Source: Gimesia alba (GTDB lineage Bacteria > Planctomycetota > Planctomycetia > Planctomycetales > Planctomycetaceae). Taken from it: a stretch of 64,000 nucleotides of DNA. The first letter of the stretch is position 1; every line of letters begins with the position of its first letter. The notes below the pieces were generated by a model that ran no database searches, was not told where the DNA came from, and worked only from the letters and a program-made list of their open reading frames with translations. Made by a program: the position numbers and the translations under genes. Positions 59,876-64,000 of this stretch are shown here, in pieces. The stretch is from positions 1,503,501-1,567,500 of the forward strand of contig NZ_CP036269.1 in assembly GCF_007744675.1 (NCBI RefSeq), read 5' to 3'.

Positions 59876-61126
59876 TCAGTCCGCGGGAGTCGTGGGCAGG
59901 ATATGGCCCATTTTGTCGCGCTTGGTCTGCAGGTAGAACTCGCGATCTTTATGTGGGGGCGCAACAATGGGGACTTGTTCCACCACTTCCAGATCGAAAC
60001 CGGTATAAACATCGGAGTCGGTCTTTTTCGGGTTGTTGGTCAGCAGGCGAACTTTAGACAGTCCCAGGTCTTTCAGGATCTGAACTCCGACGGTGAAGTC
60101 GCGACTGTCTGCTTTAAAGCCGAGTTGGATATTGGCTTCGACGGTATCATAACCCTGGTCCTGCAAGACGTAGGCTTTCAGTTTGGGGATCAAGCCGATT
60201 CCCCGTCCTTCCTGAGGAAGATAAACGACAGCACCGGCTTTTTCCTGATAGATGGCAGACATTGCCATGTGCAATTGATCTCCGCAATCACAGCGCAGGG
60301 AGTCGAGCAGATCACCTGTGAAACAGGATGAGTGCATTCGCACCAGTGGAGCTTCGACAGAAGAGAGGTCTCCCCAAACCAGAGCCACGGGTTGCTGGTT
60401 TTCGTGTTCCACCGAATAACCAATGACTTGAACGGTGCCATAGTTTTTGGTGTTGATCGGAACTTCCACTTCGCGATGTACCAGCTTTTCACTGATGTAG
60501 CGGTGGCGAATGACTTCAGCGGTGGAAATAATAGGAATATCAAACTTCTTGGAAATGGCCTGCAGTTCCTCGGCATCAGCCATACCGTAGCCTTCCTGGC
60601 TGAGGATTTCAATCAGCACGCCCACTGGTTTCAATCCGGCCATGCTCAACAGATCACCTGTCGCTTCTGTATGACCGGCGCGACGCAGGATGCCTCCCTG
60701 TTTTGCCAGCAGAGGATGGATGTGACCGGGGCGGACAAAATCAGATGCTTGGGCGTTCTCATCACTTAACGCACGGATCGTGATGGCACGACATTCAGCG
60801 CTCACGCCGCTGCCACTGTCTTTGTGATCGATGGGAATCAAAAACTGGGTTTTATTAGGAGCGGTATTTTCTTCCGGGCCGACAATCGGATTGAGTTGTA
60901 GACGCTCGGCGACTTCATCCGGAAGGGAGACACATAATTCACCACTACCATGTCGCAACAGAAACTGGACAATCTCAGGGGTGATGGCTTCAGCGGCAAC
61001 AATAAAGTCGCCTTCATTTTCCCGTTCACTGGAGTCTGTCACAATCACAGGCTTACCTGCCCTCAATCGTTCGAAGACATGTTGGATGTTAGAGACGGGA
61101 AGTTCGGTCTTTGCAGGATCAGCCAT
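59876..61126 (-). CDS. ribBA: Bifunctional DHBP synthase / GTP cyclohydrolase II
   Basis: 416 residues. The first half makes 3,4-dihydroxy-2-butanone 4-phosphate (D-S-S-E-R-E-N-E-G-D-F, G-H-I-H-P-L, R-R-A-G-H-T-E-A-T-G-D-L). The second half is GTP cyclohydrolase II with the zinc cysteines in S-S-C-F-T-G-D and L-R-C-D-C-G-D-Q and the G-R-G-I-G-L loop. Both halves look intact, so one protein supplies both precursors of riboflavin. 620 bases separate it from the divergent cytochrome-like gene. Confidence 0.96.
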   Translation of the reverse strand: MADPAKTELPVSNIQHVFERLRAGKPVIVTDSSERENEGDFIVAAEAITPEIVQFLLRHGSGELCVSLPDEVAERLQLNPIVGPEENTAPNKTQFLIPIDHKDSGSGVSAECRAITIRALSDENAQASDFVRPGHIHPLLAKQGGILRRAGHTEATGDLLSMAGLKPVGVLIEILSQEGYGMADAEELQAISKKFDIPIISTAEVIRHRYISEKLVHREVEVPINTKNYGTVQVIGYSVEHENQQPVALVWGDLSSVEAPLVRMHSSCFTGDLLDSLRCDCGDQLHMAMSAIYQEKAGAVVYLPQEGRGIGLIPKLKAYVLQDQGYDTVEANIQLGFKADSRDFTVGVQILKDLGLSKVRLLTNNPKKTDSDVYTGFDLEVVEQVPIVAPPHKDREFYLQTKRDKMGHILPTTPAD

Positions 61127-61446
61127 GAGAATGTTTTAAAGCCATCTGGGAAGTAGGTAATGAAGAGAATTTTCAAAAAATTCCCCGGAAGGAACTCTTG
61201 AAGCAGAATCTGTGCTAACTTTTATTCTATAGAAGAGACTTTTACTGGCAATCAAAGAAATCTTGTTTTTGAAAGAACAGTGTGATTCCCTTCAAATAAT
61301 ATGTCATCAAGGGCTGTATTAATGAGGTAATCGCGTTTTAATGATTGTGCCGGAATTTGGAATTATCTGGTTTTGGACAGTGATTTCGGCTTGAGACAAA
61401 TAGAATATCGGGTTGGTTGAGTCCGATTCTCTTTTTGAGTAATGTG

Positions 61447-61466
61447 GACAAAACGGCAGTTTTGTC
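61447..61466. repeat. Perfect inverted repeat upstream of a promoter candidate
   Basis: GACAAAAC and GTTTTGTC around GGCA, 20 bases before a TTGACA box. No T-run follows, so an operator is more likely than a terminator. Confidence 0.4.
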
Positions 61467-61486
61467 TTGGCTGACTGGCGAAAACG

Positions 61487-61514
61487 TTGACAATTCAATA
61501 AACTTTGATACATT
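61487..61514 (+). promoter_or_regulatory. Promoter candidate for the cytochrome-like gene
   Basis: Perfect TTGACA -35 (61487-61492) and TACATT -10 (61509-61514; four of six) with 16 bases between. Would leave a leader of about 230 bases. Confidence 0.3.
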
Positions 61515-61749
61515 GAACTATCAGGAAAAGTACATTTGATAAATGAACTTGGACTGTTCCACAAAAATCAACCAGGCAGTGAAGTACTGATTGGTTAACT
61601 TACCTAAAAAAGCTTCCCTTACAAACCAGCCATTTAACAAGCGTTTTCAAACTAAATTGCTACTTTGAAAAGGTCTGTTCGTAATCGCAAAAAACAGCAT
61701 GCTGTCAGACCTGAAGTAAAAACGAAACCAGTTACACAGGAGTTGATGT

Positions 61750-64000
61750 ATGGATTTCCGAATCACAGGCTCTCGGACACCCCTGATCCTAATGCTATGT
61801 GGAGTGCTGACTCTGTTTCTTGTTTCTGGTAGTGGTGCGACGAATGCCCTGGCGGCACCTGCTGCTGATGCAAAGGTCGATTTCAAGGAAATACAAATCG
61901 GTCCGCATCCAGGTGAAAAAGAACTATTGTCATTAAGAGGTCCTGATTCCCGGCAGCAGGTGGTTGTGACCGGCGTCTTAATGAATGGCAAATTGCATGA
62001 CCTGACTCGGGATGTGACTTATTCTATTGCGAATCAGGACATCGCTTCGATTTCGAATGATGGTTATATCACCCCGCTCAAAGATGGCAAGACTCAGTTA
62101 ACAGTAACCGCGAAGAATGGCAAGACAGCTACCATTCCGGTTTCCATTGAGGGCATTGCAACACCGGATGCGATCAATTTCAAAAATCAGGTCGTTCCCA
62201 TTTTTACCAAGTTGACCTGTAACAGTGGTGGATGTCACGGAAAAGCCAGCGGACAGAACGGTTTTAAATTGTCGTTGCTCGGTTTTTATCCTGAAGACGA
62301 TTATGAATTCCTCGTCAAAGAGGGCCGAGGACGTCGTCTGTTTCCGACCTCTCCCTCAGAGAGCCTGTTGTTAACCAAAGGAACCGGAGTCACGCCTCAC
62401 GGTGGTGGCAAATTGATAAAGCCCGATTCTTATGAGTACCGTCTGCTCTATCGCTGGATTGAGCAAGGCATGCCATACGGTAGTGACAAAGACCGGACGG
62501 TTGCCTCGATTGAATGCTTTCCTGCGACCCGCACGATGGGGCAGGAAGCCGAGCAACAGATTTCCGTGATTGCCACCTATTCTGATGGTTCAACTGAAGA
62601 CGTCACTCGGATGGCTCTGTTCGAAGCGAACGATTCAGAAATGGCGGAAGTCAATAAAACCGGTCTGGTCAAAACATTAAATCTGTCTGGTGAAGTTGCC
62701 ATCATGGCTCGTTACCAGGGGCAGGTCTCGACGTTCCGGGCGACGATTCCTCTGGGAATTGAAATTGCGAAATTACCTGAATCGAAAAACCTGATTGACG
62801 AAGCCGTCTTCAATAAACTGAAAGTGTTGGGGATTCCTCCCTCACCGGTCGCCAATGATTCGACCTTCATGCGACGTGTCTATATCGACATCACGGGAAC
62901 AACCCCCAGTGAAGAAGAAGTCAAAGCATTTCTGGCTGACAAAGATCCTGCCAAACGGGATAAACTGATTGATCGTCTGATCGACAGCCCCGCATATGCA
63001 GATTACTTTGCCAACAAATGGAATATGGTTTTACGTAACAAGAAGCTGCAGCCCGTTGATATTGCCGGCACAAATGCCTTTTATCAGTGGATCTGGAACA
63101 GTCTGTACGAGAATAAACCTTACAACCAATTTGTAGGTGAAATTCTTTCTGCTTCAGGAGAATTCCGACAGAATCCTGCTGTGGTCTGGTACCGCGAAGT
63201 CAATACTGTTGAAGAGCAAGTTGAAGACACCGCGCAGCTATTTCTGGGATTGCGAATTCAATGTGCCCGTTGTCATCATCACCCCTTTGAAAAATGGAGC
63301 CAGAATGACTATTACGGTCTGGCAGCCTTCTTCAGTCGGGTAGGAACGAAAGATCCAACAGCCGGGTCAATTGGAACACGTGGCTTCCGTGATAAGCGAG
63401 TCTTCCATAGAGAAGGTGCTGCCACAGCCAAGAATATCCGCTCGGGTGAAAACCTGAAGCCCACTGCTCTGGGAATGCAGCCTCTGGACCTGAGTCCGGA
63501 GCGTGATCCCCGTGTCGCACTGGTGCAATGGTTATCTCGTACCGACAATCCGTTCTTTGCAAAAGCACTGGTCAATCGGTATTGGAAACACTTCTTTGGA
63601 CGAGGAATTGTGGAACCCGAAGACGATATGCGGGCAACGAATCCTCCTGCGAATCCAGAGTTGCTGGATGGTCTGGCAAAACACTTTGTCGAAAGCGGCT
63701 TTGATTTGAAGGAACTGGTGCGTGCGATCTGCCGCTCCAATGCCTATCAGCTCAGTTCGCTGCCCAATGAATATAACCTGAAGGACAAACAGAATTTCTC
63801 CCGTTACTATCCTAAACGACTGACGGCAGAAGTGTTGTACGATGTTTTCCATCAGGTCACAAATTCAACTCAGCGGTTCTCAGGGCTTCCTGCAGAAACT
63901 AAAGCGATTCAGATTACTGATGCGACTTCCGCTCCTTACTTCTTGAAAGTGTTTGGGCAGCCTCAGGCAGATACCGCCTGTGAATGTGAACGTTCGCAGA
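61750..64000 (+). CDS. Large planctomycete cytochrome-like protein: Ig-like, DUF1549 and DUF1553 domains (3' end outside window)
   Basis: About 750 residues are visible from the ATG at 61750 (AGGAG seven bases upstream; an ATG at 61746 is in another frame). Signal peptide at about 10-36 ending A-L-A-A-P. A bacterial Ig-like stretch follows (about 45-135), then V-V-P-I-F-T-K-L-T-C-N-S-G-G-C-H-G, a CX4CH haem-like motif, a second Ig-like stretch, DUF1549 (about 350-520) with C-A-R-C-H-H-H-P-F (CxxCH), and DUF1553 with A-L-V-N-R-Y-W-K-H-F-F-G-R-G-I. The frame runs off the right edge. A DUF1501 gene usually follows such genes, by comparison with the pair at 6722-9631. Confidence 0.93.
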   Translation, partial: MDFRITGSRTPLILMLCGVLTLFLVSGSGATNALAAPAADAKVDFKEIQIGPHPGEKELLSLRGPDSRQQVVVTGVLMNGKLHDLTRDVTYSIANQDIASISNDGYITPLKDGKTQLTVTAKNGKTATIPVSIEGIATPDAINFKNQVVPIFTKLTCNSGGCHGKASGQNGFKLSLLGFYPEDDYEFLVKEGRGRRLFPTSPSESLLLTKGTGVTPHGGGKLIKPDSYEYRLLYRWIEQGMPYGSDKDRTVASIECFPATRTMGQEAEQQISVIATYSDGSTEDVTRMALFEANDSEMAEVNKTGLVKTLNLSGEVAIMARYQGQVSTFRATIPLGIEIAKLPESKNLIDEAVFNKLKVLGIPPSPVANDSTFMRRVYIDITGTTPSEEEVKAFLADKDPAKRDKLIDRLIDSPAYADYFANKWNMVLRNKKLQPVDIAGTNAFYQWIWNSLYENKPYNQFVGEILSASGEFRQNPAVVWYREVNTVEEQVEDTAQLFLGLRIQCARCHHHPFEKWSQNDYYGLAAFFSRVGTKDPTAGSIGTRGFRDKRVFHREGAATAKNIRSGENLKPTALGMQPLDLSPERDPRVALVQWLSRTDNPFFAKALVNRYWKHFFGRGIVEPEDDMRATNPPANPELLDGLAKHFVESGFDLKELVRAICRSNAYQLSSLPNEYNLKDKQNFSRYYPKRLTAEVLYDVFHQVTNSTQRFSGLPAETKAIQITDATSAPYFLKVFGQPQADTACECERSQ

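Larger units (their letters stand above)
61127..61749. other. Divergent intergenic region, ribBA / cytochrome-like gene
   Basis: 623 bases, no supported gene. Contains a perfect GACAAAAC-GGCA-GTTTTGTC hairpin (61447-61466) and a TTGACA-N16-TACATT promoter candidate (61487-61514) reading towards the cytochrome-like gene. No FMN-riboswitch-like conserved core was recognised near ribBA. Confidence 0.5.

Noticed and set aside
61127-61300. FMN riboswitch in front of ribBA
   Set aside because: I could not find the conserved junction sequences of the FMN aptamer in the upstream region.

Overview
The window reads as a chromosomal segment of a planctomycete, most like the Planctomycetaceae/Gimesia type (inference from gene content; no 16S or other marker here settles the genus). 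The signature is DUF1549/DUF1553 'planctomycete cytochrome' proteins (two), a DUF1501 protein, a DUF1080 protein, a PQQ-propeller protein with the W-S-Q-F-R-G-P start, many sec/Tat signal peptides and lipid A genes in a genome of moderate GC. About 48 genes are supported, almost all intact housekeeping or lineage-typical genes. I saw no tRNA, rRNA, CRISPR array, prophage or insertion sequence.

Layout. 1-9.6 kb, minus strand: a MoxR ATPase cut by the left edge, PurL carrying two N-terminal PurS-like repeats, prephenate dehydrogenase, a PQQ-propeller protein, then a DUF1549/DUF1553-DUF1501 pair. 9.9-13.8 kb, plus strand: a multi-pass membrane protein and an EF-G paralogue. 13.8-17.8 kb, minus: a very large unknown protein. 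18.4-23.3 kb, plus: a three-gene operon of an ExbB/MotA-like channel with a long coiled-coil tail and two different single-span ExbD-like partners. 23.3-32 kb: thioredoxin-TPR protein, a PTPS/QueD-like gene overlapping a CitG/MdcB-like gene, a DapA-family lyase, canonical fusA and ppdK. 32.6-42.7 kb: FHA protein, lpxD-lpxI, chorismate mutase, a lipoprotein, a GT39-like membrane protein, PP2C phosphatase, PIG-L deacetylase, an HTH-EIIA(Ntr) fusion and a TIM-barrel isomerase-like protein. 43-48 kb: DUF3500, DUF1080, universal stress protein and an Ala/Gly sodium symporter.

48.3-53.7 kb is one Fe-S assembly operon: a SufR-like regulator, sufC, sufB, sufD, a Rieske ferredoxin and a SufT/DUF59 protein, ending in a clear terminator. 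A perfect 26-bp palindrome lies in its promoter region. 53.8-57.5 kb, minus: gatB, gatA, gatC and rpmB, with a terminator-like hairpin between gatC and gatA. 57.9-58.6 kb: csrA behind a good sigma-54 type -24/-12 match, followed by about 320 bases of non-coding sequence with four stem-loops. The right end holds a SolA-type oxidase, ribBA and a large cytochrome-like DUF1549/DUF1553 gene cut by the edge.

The most interesting items are the ExbB/ExbD-like operon (a possible heteromeric ion-driven stator in which only one of the two ExbD-like proteins has the membrane aspartate), the csrA locus with its structured RNA region, the Suf operon palindrome, and the overlapping PTPS/CitG-like pair that may serve tetrahydromethanopterin synthesis. 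All functional calls come from reading motifs by eye; no search was run.
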